From contig DHWB01000006.1 in NCBI GenBank assembly GCA_002412965.1, forward strand, positions 193,083-257,082: a DNA stretch of 64,000 bases, in the 5' to 3' direction. Positions 46,184 to 53,883 of the stretch are shown here, in pieces; positions within the stretch are counted from its first letter, which is position 1, and every line of letters starts with the position of its first letter. Source of the DNA: Desulfomicrobium sp. UBA5193. GTDB lineage: Bacteria > Desulfobacterota > Desulfovibrionia > Desulfovibrionales > Desulfomicrobiaceae. The notes under the pieces are model-generated. The model did not search any database and was not told the origin of the DNA. It was given only the letters and a program-made list of their open reading frames with translations. The translations under genes were made by a program, and so were the position numbers.

Positions 46184-47101
46184 ATGAAAGCTCTCTTTTT
46201 GGTTCTGCTTCTGGCCCTTGGGGGCTGCGACATGTCATCGCCCCAGGATTTGCGGGACATGATCGGCCGCATTGTCGGTGACAAAGTCGTCGCAACCCCG
46301 GAATTGGGCAATGCCACGGTGCTAGAAGGCGGCATCGCCTGGTATGAGACGCAAATTGTGCAGCCCGATGGATACAGTCTGCGGGTTTGGTCCGCGATTC
46401 CTTCAGGTGAAGGCGAAATACCGGTTCTGATCTGGCTCCCGACCTCCATGGCCTGGAAAATCGGGGGACGGCTCGGGCCTGAGGACAGGGAGCAGATGCT
46501 GCTCTTTGCCCGGGCGGGGGTAGGCGTCGTCGGAGTTGACGTGCCTGGGGGATGGGAGGACAACGCCACTCTTGACGAACTGGGGCAGGAAGTGGATCGT
46601 TTTATGAAATCCCAGGGCGGAGTGGAAACCGGCAAGGCGACTCTTGATTTTGTCCAGACCAGGCTGCCTCGGGTTGATCCAGCCAGGACCTGGGTAAGCG
46701 GCGAGGGACCTGCGGGAACCCTGGCCCTGTTATTGGCCCAGGCGGATCGGCGCGTGCGGGCTGTGGTCGCCTTCGATCCCGTGACGGACATGGCCGCGTA
46801 TGCGGCGAGCGAAGAGGTGCGGTTCCTGGTCCACCTGCGTCCGGATTTGAAAGGGAACCTGTCGCTCCGTTCCCCCATGGCCGGATTGGAGCGATTGCGC
46901 TGCCCGCTTCTGCTCTACCACGACACCGTGATCCATGGTGGCAATTTCGAGTCGCTTGATCTATTCTACATGCAATGTCTGCGTTATCAAAAGGAAGTGA
47001 CCATGATCGACACGCTGGATGTGAATCCTGACCACGCGGGTTTGGGGCTGCGCACCTCGCGCACGCTGGCTTGGCTGAAAAGTTTGGGGGGGCGCATATG
47101 A
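46184..47101 (+). CDS. Alpha/beta-hydrolase-fold lipoprotein lacking the usual serine
   Basis: A protein of 305 residues. A lipoprotein signal ends at LALGGC. The rest resembles a prolyl-oligopeptidase-type alpha/beta hydrolase: VLIWLPTSMAWKIGG, then the elbow WVSGEGPAGTLAL, VVAFDPVTDMAAY, an Asp region (LLLYHDTVIHGG) and a final NPDHAGLG. The elbow reads GEGPAG where GxSxG is expected, so the nucleophile seems missing. A GGAGA ribosome site precedes the ATG. The stop overlaps the TM2 gene by ATGA. Substrate unknown. Confidence 0.65.
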   Translation: MKALFLVLLLALGGCDMSSPQDLRDMIGRIVGDKVVATPELGNATVLEGGIAWYETQIVQPDGYSLRVWSAIPSGEGEIPVLIWLPTSMAWKIGGRLGPEDREQMLLFARAGVGVVGVDVPGGWEDNATLDELGQEVDRFMKSQGGVETGKATLDFVQTRLPRVDPARTWVSGEGPAGTLALLLAQADRRVRAVVAFDPVTDMAAYAASEEVRFLVHLRPDLKGNLSLRSPMAGLERLRCPLLLYHDTVIHGGNFESLDLFYMQCLRYQKEVTMIDTLDVNPDHAGLGLRTSRTLAWLKSLGGRI

Positions 47102-47514
47102 GAGGTGGGTACAACGAGGAAACGCACAGCACCTTCATGGGCTATCTGCTCTGGATCTTCGGATTCACGGGCGCGCATCGTTTTTATTACGGGAGGCCAA
47201 TCTCGGGGACGATCTATTTTTTCACCCTGGGCCTTCTCCTCATAGGCTGGATCGTTGACCTCTTTCTCATTCCGTCCATGGAGCGCACGGCCGGATTGCG
47301 CTTCCAGGCCGGTCGCATCGACTATTCCCTGGCCTGGATTCTGCTCACGTTTTTCGGGATATTTGGCGTGCACCGCATGTACATGGGTAAATGGATCACG
47401 GGCGTGCTGTATCTCTTGACCGGAGGCTTTTTTCTGATTGGCTACATCTATGATTTCTGGACGCTCAATGACCAGATCACGGTCATCAATAGCCGTGAGA
47501 CGTTCGGCTCATAA
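47098..47514 (+). CDS. TM2 domain membrane protein (duplicated)
   Basis: A protein of 138 residues with two TM2 units: IFGFTGAHRFYYGRPISG then IFGVHRMYMGKWITGVLY, each a helix pair with the family G-H-R-FY-G turn. Function of bacterial TM2 proteins is unknown. It overlaps the preceding lipoprotein gene by ATGA, suggesting the two work together. Confidence 0.8.
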   Translation: MRGGYNEETHSTFMGYLLWIFGFTGAHRFYYGRPISGTIYFFTLGLLLIGWIVDLFLIPSMERTAGLRFQAGRIDYSLAWILLTFFGIFGVHRMYMGKWITGVLYLLTGGFFLIGYIYDFWTLNDQITVINSRETFGS

Positions 47515-47548
47515 GACCTTGCCATCGCCGTGCGGCGGTGTCTCCCTG

Positions 47549-48307
47549 TCAGGGAGTCTTTAGTCCTGCGCACTCGGATTTGCCGAACCATTTGAGGGTC
47601 AGGGCGTCCAGTTCGCCGCTGGCCCGAATTTCCTCCAGAGCCATGTTCATCTTTCGCTTCAATTCGGGCTGATCTTTGCGCAGCGCGAAGGCAACTTCTG
47701 AACCCGGATCAGGGTTGATCAGCACTCGAACCTTGATTCCCATCTCTTTGGCCAGATGCCTTCCCACCTCCAGAGGCATGATCGCCGCCACACTTTGGCC
47801 CTGAACCATGAGGCTCATGGCTTCTTCTTTGGTCTTGGTCTGCATTATCCTGATTTTCTTGTGGATTCCCTGCGCCATCCATTCCAGTTCCACAAAGGAG
47901 TGCCGGTCTCCGGTGATGATGCGGCCAAAAAGGTCTTCCACTGTGGAGAATGTGCTGCTGGCCGGGACAAAGACAGCATCGTGGCGTTTGGAATACGGCG
48001 CGGTAAAGTCGAAATAGTCGCTCCGGAATGAATTGACTTCCATGCCGGCGATGAAGTCGACTTTTCCGAAACGCAACATATTCAGTACATTTTCCCACTC
48101 AGACTGCGCGAAACTGACGCTCAGTCCAAGCCGGGCGCAGACGGTCCTGGCCACATCCACGTCGAATCCGGCCGGCTCGCCGGCAAGAACAAACTGATAG
48201 GGCGGAAATCCGGAAGCGATGCCGCATGAAACGGCCTGGTCCTGCGCACTGGCAGGCTTGGCGTTCAGCAGGAGGAGAAAGCTCAATGTCAAAAAAAATC
48301 CCTTCAT
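47549..48307 (-). CDS. Periplasmic solute-binding protein, family 3
   Basis: A protein of 252 residues with a signal peptide (LTLSFLLLLNAKPASAQ). It matches SBP_bac_3, with GFPPYQFVLAGEPAGFDVDV and MLRFGKVDFIAGM. Such proteins bind amino acids or similar small ligands for ABC transport or for sensors. No permease is adjacent, so it may feed a distant transporter. The start at 48307 has a GGAG site; the frame extends to 48472. The last codons overlap a small hairpin. Confidence 0.85.
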   Translation of the reverse strand: MKGFFLTLSFLLLLNAKPASAQDQAVSCGIASGFPPYQFVLAGEPAGFDVDVARTVCARLGLSVSFAQSEWENVLNMLRFGKVDFIAGMEVNSFRSDYFDFTAPYSKRHDAVFVPASSTFSTVEDLFGRIITGDRHSFVELEWMAQGIHKKIRIMQTKTKEEAMSLMVQGQSVAAIMPLEVGRHLAKEMGIKVRVLINPDPGSEVAFALRKDQPELKRKMNMALEEIRASGELDALTLKWFGKSECAGLKTP

Positions 48308-48387
48308 TGGAGCTCCGAAGAAAACTTTGAATCTCCTTATGAAGATACGCTGTTTACGATTGTTGAACAAGGCGGGGAACAAAGAAT

Positions 48388-49479
48388 TCATGAGATTTTG
48401 ATTTGTTCCAGTTCCATGACCAGGGTCGAAAGACACTGGTGCAGGTGCTCGATGGAGGAGATGGACACGCATTCATCCAGACTGTGCCCGGTGCCGAACC
48501 CCTGTGCCCCCCAGATGGCGCCGGGAATGCCGTGCTCCATGAGATAGCGGGCGTCGCTGGCGCCGTGCTCGCGGGTCAGTACCGAGCCGGGGGCGATCTG
48601 CAGCAGCTGCTGCGTCAGGGGTGAGGGAAGAGAGGCAAAGACGGGCGCCACGGCGAGCACTTCCACGCTGCTGTGCACCCGCGACCTGATTTCGCTCACG
48701 ATGGCGTCCGGGTCGTCATTTTCCGTGAAGCGGATGTCGAACCAGCCCCTGGCGGTCTGGGGAACCTGATTGATGGAGTGTCCGGCCCTGATTTTTCCGA
48801 AATTGATGCTGCGATGCCAGTGGTCGCCACCCTGGTCGGCAAAGAGTTCCCGAATGCGTTCGTAGTCGCCCAGCAACAGGTCTATGGCATTGACGCCCAG
48901 CCAAGGCCTTGCACCATGGGCCGATTTGCCCGTGGCCGTCAGCTTGATGTCGATGATGCCTTTCTCTCTGGTCACGATCCGTTCGGGACTGCCACCATCA
49001 AGGGCCAGGGCGTAATGGGCCTTGACCATCCCCAGCGCGTGGGCTGCCCCGTTTTCCCCGCCCGTTTCCTCATCGCCGCTGATGAGCAGCCCCACGGCCA
49101 TGTCGTCCTGAGTCCCGCCCATAGCCTTCAAGGCCAGCAGGCGATCCCGGAAAAGAACCAGTGACAGGGCCACTGCGTATTTGTCGTCAATGGCCCCGCG
49201 CCCGAACAGACGATCTCCTTCGATACGGGGCTCAAACATGGATTCAGGAGCGTCCACCACGTCAAGGTGGGTCATGAGCAGCAGGCTGACGGTTTTTTGA
49301 GGCATGACCACTATGGACGGGACGCCGTTATGCACCACCTTGCGAGTGGCTATGGCGTGCGCCGCGCACCATTCAAGGACGAAGTCGGTGCAGCGCATGA
49401 TTTCCTTCGGCCGTGAATGCATGGACGGAATCCGGATCAGGTCTTGGGTCAGGGCGATGATTTCAGTGCATGCGTTCAT
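48388..49479 (-). CDS. M20/ArgE-DapE family metallopeptidase
   Basis: A protein of 363 residues. Metal ligands are seen in LLLMTHLDVVDAPE, GRGAIDDKYAVAL, GDEETGGENGAAHA and the C-terminal GTGHSLDECVSI. It could be an ArgE/DapE-type deacylase or a carboxypeptidase; the substrate cannot be told. The ATG at 49479 matches the start of homology. It lies downstream of the carbonic anhydrase gene on the same strand. Confidence 0.85.
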   Translation of the reverse strand: MNACTEIIALTQDLIRIPSMHSRPKEIMRCTDFVLEWCAAHAIATRKVVHNGVPSIVVMPQKTVSLLLMTHLDVVDAPESMFEPRIEGDRLFGRGAIDDKYAVALSLVLFRDRLLALKAMGGTQDDMAVGLLISGDEETGGENGAAHALGMVKAHYALALDGGSPERIVTREKGIIDIKLTATGKSAHGARPWLGVNAIDLLLGDYERIRELFADQGGDHWHRSINFGKIRAGHSINQVPQTARGWFDIRFTENDDPDAIVSEIRSRVHSSVEVLAVAPVFASLPSPLTQQLLQIAPGSVLTREHGASDARYLMEHGIPGAIWGAQGFGTGHSLDECVSISSIEHLHQCLSTLVMELEQIKIS

Positions 49480-49541
49480 GGGTGGCGTGAGGTATCTGCT
49501 GCTTTTTATGGTGAATGTGAAGTTTCCGTGGCCTGGAAATG

Positions 49542-49566
49542 ACAAACCCGGCTGGGCCGGGTTTGT
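49542..49566 (-). terminator. Hairpin after the carbonic anhydrase gene
   Basis: Perfect 11-bp stem (49542-49552 with 49556-49566) with a 3-base loop, directly after the stop at 49570. No clear T-tract on the minus strand, so termination may be partial. Confidence 0.45.
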
Positions 49567-49569
49567 TTC

Positions 49570-50562
49570 CTATTTTTCTTCAGGATTGAGTATCTTTTTA
49601 TCCAGCACAATCACCGCGCCAATAAGGAGCAGTACGAAGATGATGAAGGAGAAGAACCCGAATCCGCCGGAGGCAGGTTTTTCTTCTCCGTGGGCGGCCT
49701 GAGCCTGGTCGTGTCCCTCGGCGGTCTTTTCCACTGCGGGCTCTGCATGAGTGGCGTCGGCGGGCTTTTCGGCGTGCGCGTCCTTGGCGGCTTCGGCGTG
49801 CGCGGGCTCCGCGTGTTCTTCCGCATGGCCGGCCCCATGAACGGCTGGGGTGGCGCCGCCCAGAAGCTCAGTCTGTCTTGGGTGCGAACCGAGAATTTCA
49901 ACCTTGCCGCTCAGAATGTCGTACTTGGCTCCGACAACGACGACCTTGCCCGCGATTGCGCGTTCGGCGATGGCATGGCTCTTGGTCAGGATGTCTTCGA
50001 TGGCCTGCCAGATGTTTTCGTCCGTGGCCTTGGTGATGAGTTCAGTTTTTTCAGCATTGGGGAGGGCGAGCTTCGCCTTTTCCACTGCCGGAATGATGTT
50101 GTCCACCAGCTTCGGGATGCTGCCATGGACTTCGGCCCCCGTGGTCACGGCTGTGACCGCGCCGCAATAGGTGTGGCCGAGAACCATCAGCACCGGGGTG
50201 CCGAGGTGGTCCACGCCGTACTCTGCGGAGCCGATTTCGTCGGTGTCGGCCACGTTGCCTGCGACCTTGATGACAAACAAGTCGCCCACGCCCTGATCAA
50301 ACAGGATTTCCACAGGCACGCGGGAATCCGAACAGGCGATGACTGTGGCGTAAGGCGCCTGTCCTTCCGTGGTGGTCAGGAGGCGGCGGGAAAAACTGAT
50401 GTTGGGGTGGGTCGATTGGCCCAGGGAATAGCGCAGGTTGCCTTCAGTCAGCATTTGCAGACCCATCTCCGGGCTCACGGGGTGGTCCGCATTGGACGAT
50501 GCGAAGGCAAAAATCGGCGTCAAAGCGAGCAGAAGGATCAGGATAAGTCGTTTGGCAAACAT
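49570..50562 (-). CDS. Membrane-anchored periplasmic beta-carbonic anhydrase
   Basis: A protein of 330 residues. Residues 1-21 are a signal peptide. Residues about 30-235 form a beta-type carbonic anhydrase with Cys77, Asp79 and Arg81 in ACSDSR and His130 and Cys133 in GHTYCG, the zinc ligands and Asp-Arg dyad. An Ala/His/Glu-rich linker (about 240-300) leads to a C-terminal membrane helix and the end KILNPEEK. It would interconvert CO2 and bicarbonate while tethered to the inner membrane facing the periplasm. Such a tail is uncommon for the family. The upstream paralogue at 50798 has the same layout without ligands. Confidence 0.9.
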   Translation of the reverse strand: MFAKRLILILLLALTPIFAFASSNADHPVSPEMGLQMLTEGNLRYSLGQSTHPNISFSRRLLTTTEGQAPYATVIACSDSRVPVEILFDQGVGDLFVIKVAGNVADTDEIGSAEYGVDHLGTPVLMVLGHTYCGAVTAVTTGAEVHGSIPKLVDNIIPAVEKAKLALPNAEKTELITKATDENIWQAIEDILTKSHAIAERAIAGKVVVVGAKYDILSGKVEILGSHPRQTELLGGATPAVHGAGHAEEHAEPAHAEAAKDAHAEKPADATHAEPAVEKTAEGHDQAQAAHGEEKPASGGFGFFSFIIFVLLLIGAVIVLDKKILNPEEK

Positions 50563-50739
50563 GATAAACCCCTGTTTTAATGTTTGATATGAATGACGTT
50601 GTGTTGCTCTTGTCCCAATGTCCGGGTCTGGTTTGGGAAAAGTTTCTCAAGCTTAGCGTAGCTGAGTGCGCATTTCAAGGATTCTTGTACTTAAAAGTCG
50701 CTTTGAATGATGAGGTGCGATGTGAAAATAACCGGGGAT

Positions 50740-50770
50740 AAAAAAAGGCGCAAAGCCTGAGCCGTGCGCC
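50740..50770 (-). terminator. Terminator after the pseudo-carbonic anhydrase gene
   Basis: On the minus strand GGCGCA pairs with TGCGCC (50765-50770 with 50747-50752), with further pairing in the 12-base loop, then T7. Confidence 0.75.
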
Positions 50771-50797
50771 ATTGGAAGACATGCGGGATTGAGAATT

Positions 50798-51532
50798 TTA
50801 GGGCTTGAGGACGGTCTTGTCCATGAAGATGACCGCGCCAACGAGAGCCGCGACGAACAGGATGACGAGCATGACGCCTGAGCCGCCGCCGGAGGTCTGC
50901 GCCTCGCCTTCGGCCTTGGGCGCTTCATGGGCTGCTTCGGTCGGGGCGTCGTGGTTTTCGGCCGCCGCGGGCTCAGCTGCCGGGGTTGCCTGCTCACCTG
51001 TGTCGGGTGTCACTGCCGCTGCCGTCTCGGGTGCCACGCCAAGCAGGTACTGGCCGACCAAGGTCTGCAGGTTGGGATGAGCGCCGAGGATTTTCACGGT
51101 GCCGGTGTTCGCATCGACTGTGGCGCCAAGGGCGGAAACCTGACCCTTGAGCACTGCGTGGATCAGTTCCGGAGAGGCTTTCAGGGCATTGGCATAAACG
51201 GCCCAGACGGACTCTTCGTCCAGTCCGAGGACCAGAACCACGGGCGCGACGAGATCCTCGGCTTCCAAGGCCGCCGATGTCTCGGGGCCAAAGGCTGCTT
51301 CGGTCCGGATTACCTTTACCTGGGACTCGCTCAGGCTGAACAGGGCTTCGGGATTCTGGGTGATGGCCGGGTCGGCGATGACAATGGCCACGGGGCCGGC
51401 TTTCAGGGTTTGCTCCATGGCGAATTTTTCGTTGCCAAGGGTCAGGGCCTTGAGCGCGGTCTCGGGTGCGGCAGCCAGCGCGGAAGCGGCAATGGCACAA
51501 AACATTACCGTCAGGGAGATGATTCGTTTCAT
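50798..51532 (-). CDS. Pseudo-carbonic anhydrase, membrane-anchored paralogue without zinc ligands
   Basis: A protein of 244 residues with a signal peptide (1-21), a domain of about 145 residues, an Ala/Glu/Pro-rich linker and a C-terminal helix (VMLVILFVAALVGAVIF) ending MDKTVLKP. It aligns along its length with the carbonic anhydrase at 49570: ALTLGNEKFAMEQ with MLTEGNLRYSLGQ, VAIVIADPAIT with ATVIACSDSR, VVLVLGLDEES with VLMVLGHTYCG, VKILGAHPNLQTL with VEILGSHPRQTEL. All zinc ligands and the Asp-Arg dyad are gone, so it should not be catalytic. A structural or regulatory partner role is inference. Confidence 0.75.
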   Translation of the reverse strand: MKRIISLTVMFCAIAASALAAAPETALKALTLGNEKFAMEQTLKAGPVAIVIADPAITQNPEALFSLSESQVKVIRTEAAFGPETSAALEAEDLVAPVVLVLGLDEESVWAVYANALKASPELIHAVLKGQVSALGATVDANTGTVKILGAHPNLQTLVGQYLLGVAPETAAAVTPDTGEQATPAAEPAAAENHDAPTEAAHEAPKAEGEAQTSGGGSGVMLVILFVAALVGAVIFMDKTVLKP

Positions 51533-51567
51533 GTTCGTTTTCCTTACGTCGTGAAGTTTTGGGGTAT

Positions 51568-51780
51568 TCAAATTTCCGGGACCGCTTTTGGGTCGTTCCC
51601 GGAGCAAAGTCCGTTTTTGTATGCCTCGATAGCGTTCTTGTGGTGAGCTGCCAGGACATCGCTCCCGCAGTACCTGCAGGAGATGCGCGCCACGGCTCAT
51701 CTGCCCGTGATCTTAGCTGGTTTGCCGCAGATGGGGCAGGGGATGCCATCATCCTCGGGAGCCTTGCTCGCAGGCATCAT
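51568..51780 (-). CDS. Small zinc-ribbon protein interrupted by one in-frame TGA (possible selenoprotein)
   Basis: The frame begins with ATG at 51780, overlapping the Tim44-like stop by ATGA, and runs 27 codons to a TGA at 51697-51699. The same frame then continues 42 codons to TGA at 51568. Both halves look coding: CPICG (Cys15, Cys18) before the TGA and CRYCG (Cys35, Cys38) after it together make one zinc ribbon, followed by AHHKNAIEAYKNGLC. A 9-bp hairpin (51674-51682 with 51662-51670, loop GTA) begins 14 bases after the TGA and resembles the E. coli fdhF SECIS apex in TGCAGGT-CTGC. Decoding as selenocysteine, a nonsense mutation or an error are all possible. Confidence 0.5.
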
Positions 51781-52628
51781 CTTTCCAGTTGCTGGATGCC
51801 TTCCACGACCCAGTGGGTGCTTCCGCCGGTTTCATAGCGGCTGAAATGCCATGCCTCGCGGACCTGTTCGGCCGGGGCGGCAGCGGAGTCTTCGCGCAGC
51901 ATGGTGTCGAAAAGAACGGTGGCGATGGTCTGGTTACCCACGGTTTTGACTTCCAAAAGCTGAGCTTCAAGGAGCAGGATTTCGGTCTTGCCGGGGGTCG
52001 GGTCGGCTACGGCCTGAGATTCAATTTCAGCGAAAACCTCTGTCGAGGTGAACTGGCGCAGATCATTGAGATCGCGTGCGTCCCATGCGGCCTGGAGGCG
52101 CGTGTATGCGAGCTTGGCACCATCCAGAAATTCTTTGGAGTCGAATCCGGCCGGGAAATTATCGGTTGCGGATGAGGTCTGGCTTTGGGTGGAGCGCAGG
52201 GTGTCCCAGGCTCCGCGTGGCATGTCCTGCACTCTGGCGGAGTTGCCCGCGGTCTGCGTGGCTGGCTGACGGCTGCGCAGGAAACGCATGAGCAGAAAAA
52301 GTCCGCCGCCGATGAGGAGGATATCCATGAAGCCGATGCCGGAAAATGCGCCCCCAAAAAAGAGGGAGCCGAGGAGCCCGCCCATGAGCATGCCGCCAAG
52401 CATTCCGCCGAACATTCCGCGTCCACCCATGGGGGAAGCACCGGGAACTGCCTGCTGTGAGGGGCTTGACGCCGGAGGTGTGGTTTTTTGGAAACTTTTG
52501 GAATAGGACGGCTTGCTTCCGAAGGAACCGCCGCCGCCGAGGCGCTTGGCATCGGCCAGATCGGGCATGGTCATCAGGATCAGGCCCAGGGCGAGAATGA
52601 TGGCGCTTAAATACGAAAATTTTGTCAT
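51777..52628 (-). CDS. Tim44-like domain membrane protein
   Basis: A protein of 283 residues. A signal-like N-terminus ends near DLADAKRLGGGGSFG; a Gly/Met-rich segment with a hydrophobic helix (about 70-115, MDILLIGGGLFLLMRFL) follows. The last 130 residues form a Tim44-like domain (FLDGAKLAYTRLQAAWDARD... TSTEVFAEIESQA). Bacterial members are membrane-attached proteins of unclear role. It overlaps the zinc-ribbon frame by ATGA, and the pseudo-carbonic anhydrase follows, so the three probably form one operon. Confidence 0.85.
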   Translation of the reverse strand: MTKFSYLSAIILALGLILMTMPDLADAKRLGGGGSFGSKPSYSKSFQKTTPPASSPSQQAVPGASPMGGRGMFGGMLGGMLMGGLLGSLFFGGAFSGIGFMDILLIGGGLFLLMRFLRSRQPATQTAGNSARVQDMPRGAWDTLRSTQSQTSSATDNFPAGFDSKEFLDGAKLAYTRLQAAWDARDLNDLRQFTSTEVFAEIESQAVADPTPGKTEILLLEAQLLEVKTVGNQTIATVLFDTMLREDSAAAPAEQVREAWHFSRYETGGSTHWVVEGIQQLER

Positions 52629-52767
52629 GCGTCCTCCTTGATGAGTTCTTCCCCGGAGCCGACATGGAGACGGGGGTAAAACCGGAAACGTGCTTGCTAT
52701 CAGGGGTTGTCAGGGCACGATGACAATGCGGAAAGGTTGGCTTGCTGATCGAGGGGGTCACGTGCGT

Positions 52768-52802
52768 AAAAAAAAGGCAGGAGCGAAAATTTCGCCCCTG
52801 CC
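52768..52802 (-). terminator. Terminator of the tRNA-Ser/SRP RNA transcript
   Basis: 11-bp stem with one G-T pair (52792-52802 with 52776-52786), loop of 5, then T8 on the minus strand. Confidence 0.85.
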
Positions 52803-52803
52803 A

Positions 52804-52890
52804 GGGAAGCCGGGTACCCGGAAACAACTGTTACCGCTGCTTCCTTTCGGACCTGACGGGGTTGGCAGCGTTTCCGCCACCCGGCTTCGC
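52804..52890 (-). ncRNA. ffs: Signal recognition particle RNA (bacterial small type)
   Basis: On the minus strand it contains GTCAGGTCCGAAAGGAAGCA, the conserved domain IV loop of SRP RNA, and the ends GAAGCCGGGT and ACCCGGCTTC pair. It is about 87 bases; exact ends are approximate. It binds Ffh for co-translational targeting. It begins 15 bases after tRNA-Ser and is followed by a terminator. Confidence 0.93.
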
Positions 52891-52905
52891 TTTCATTTTC
52901 AAAAA

Positions 52906-52997
52906 TGGCGGAGAGGAGAGGATTCGAACCTCCGGTACCCGCAAAGGTACACACACTTTCCAGGCGTGCGCCTTAAACCAGACTCGGCCACCTCTCC
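52906..52997 (-). tRNA. tRNA-Ser (anticodon GGA)
   Basis: A 92-base class II tRNA: acceptor GGAGAGG/CCTCTCC, anticodon stem CACGC/GTGTG with loop CTGGAAA (GGA), a long variable arm, T-arm GGAGG/CCTCT with TTCGAAT, discriminator G and encoded CCA. It is probably co-transcribed with the SRP RNA. Confidence 0.95.
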
Positions 52998-53116
52998 GCG
53001 TTCGGGAAGTCCGTCTCTATGTCAGTCGAATTTCTTTGGCAAGTGAAAAAATGCCATGTTGTTCATTTTTAATACGGACGTGCCTGCTCTTGTTATGCGT
53101 TAAGGATCATGCATTT

Positions 53117-53548
53117 TTACAATTGTTGCCGCACCCAGGCCTGAATTTGAGCGGCTGGCATGGCTCCCGCCGTGCGGGCGATTTCCTTGCCCTGGCGGAA
53201 CAAGACAAGGCTCGGCACGGACTGGATGGAAAAGCGTGACGGAATGGCGCGCTGCGCTTCGGTATCCATTTTGGCCAGGATAACCTGTCCCTGAAGAGCG
53301 GAGGCGGCCAGAGCGAAGGCAGGGGTCATCATTTTGCACGGTCCGCACCAGGGTGCCCAGAAGTCTACGAGCACAGGCAGGGCGGAGCGGGTGGTGAAGC
53401 GCTCAAAGGTCTGATCGTTAAGTTCGACAGGATGACCAGGCAAGAGGGGCGTGGCGCATTTAGCGCATACTGGTTGCTGACGGATGCGTTCCGGGAGGAC
53501 TGCGTTGACGGTTTGGCACTTCGGACAGACGGCGTGTATTTTTTCCAT
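53117..53548 (-). CDS. trxC: Thioredoxin 2 (TrxC-type)
   Basis: A protein of 143 residues. The N-terminal zinc finger has CPKC and CAKC pairs, typical of TrxC, and the thioredoxin fold has WAPWCGPCKMM. It reduces disulfides in the cytoplasm. The ATG at 53548 follows a GGAG site; a longer frame to 53815 runs into repeat sequence and is rejected. Confidence 0.93.
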   Translation of the reverse strand: MEKIHAVCPKCQTVNAVLPERIRQQPVCAKCATPLLPGHPVELNDQTFERFTTRSALPVLVDFWAPWCGPCKMMTPAFALAASALQGQVILAKMDTEAQRAIPSRFSIQSVPSLVLFRQGKEIARTAGAMPAAQIQAWVRQQL

Positions 53549-53653
53549 GAGGTTGGACTCCGGTTTGTGGTGTGGTCGAATTTTCTGGAAATAAACATCT
53601 TTGGGCGTAGGGCAAGGTGGCGGGAGGAAATGAAGGAGGTGCGTATGTGGTGC

Positions 53654-53701
53654 GGTATGAGATATGAGGTATGAGGTAGGAAGTATGAGGTATGTGGTAT
53701 G
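53654..53701. repeat. Short tandem repeats, GTATGAG type
   Basis: About six imperfect 7-8 base units related to GTATGAG occur in a row (GGTATGAGATATGAGGTATG and on to 53701). They lie in the gene-free stretch upstream of trxC. Confidence 0.8.
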
Positions 53702-53710
53702 CGCAAGGCG

Positions 53711-53883
53711 GTCCGTTGGCGGCGTGGGGCGTGGGGCCGCCGGAACTCCTTCTCCGGCCTCGTAGAGTTGAACCGTTGTGTGCAGGGCGCAAAGCCCGGG
53801 AAGCTTGCCAGACAACGGTTCAACAAACGATGCCTGGCTCAGTCAGACAGCCGACGGTCCCACGCCCCACGCCGCCAACGGAC
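53711..53883. repeat. Nested inverted repeat (possible MITE or structured RNA)
   Basis: Outer arms 53711-53735 and 53859-53883 are perfectly complementary over 25 bases. Inner arms 53767-53779 and 53812-53824 are perfect over 13. No ORF with a recognisable product lies inside. The stretch from 53549 to 54283 has no gene: it holds tandem repeats, this element, a direct repeat pair and a REP-like pair. Confidence 0.85.

Noticed and set aside
50798..51700. A longer start of the pseudo-carbonic anhydrase at 51700
   Set aside because: The extension overlaps the zinc-ribbon frame in another phase and precedes a clear signal peptide that begins at 51532.
53654..53701. The tandem GTATGAG repeats as a CRISPR array
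   Set aside because: Units are 7-8 bases with no spacers and no cas genes nearby.
53549..53815. An 89-residue N-terminal extension of thioredoxin
   Set aside because: It encodes only repeat sequence and lacks a ribosome site; the ATG at 53548 starts the real zinc-finger domain.
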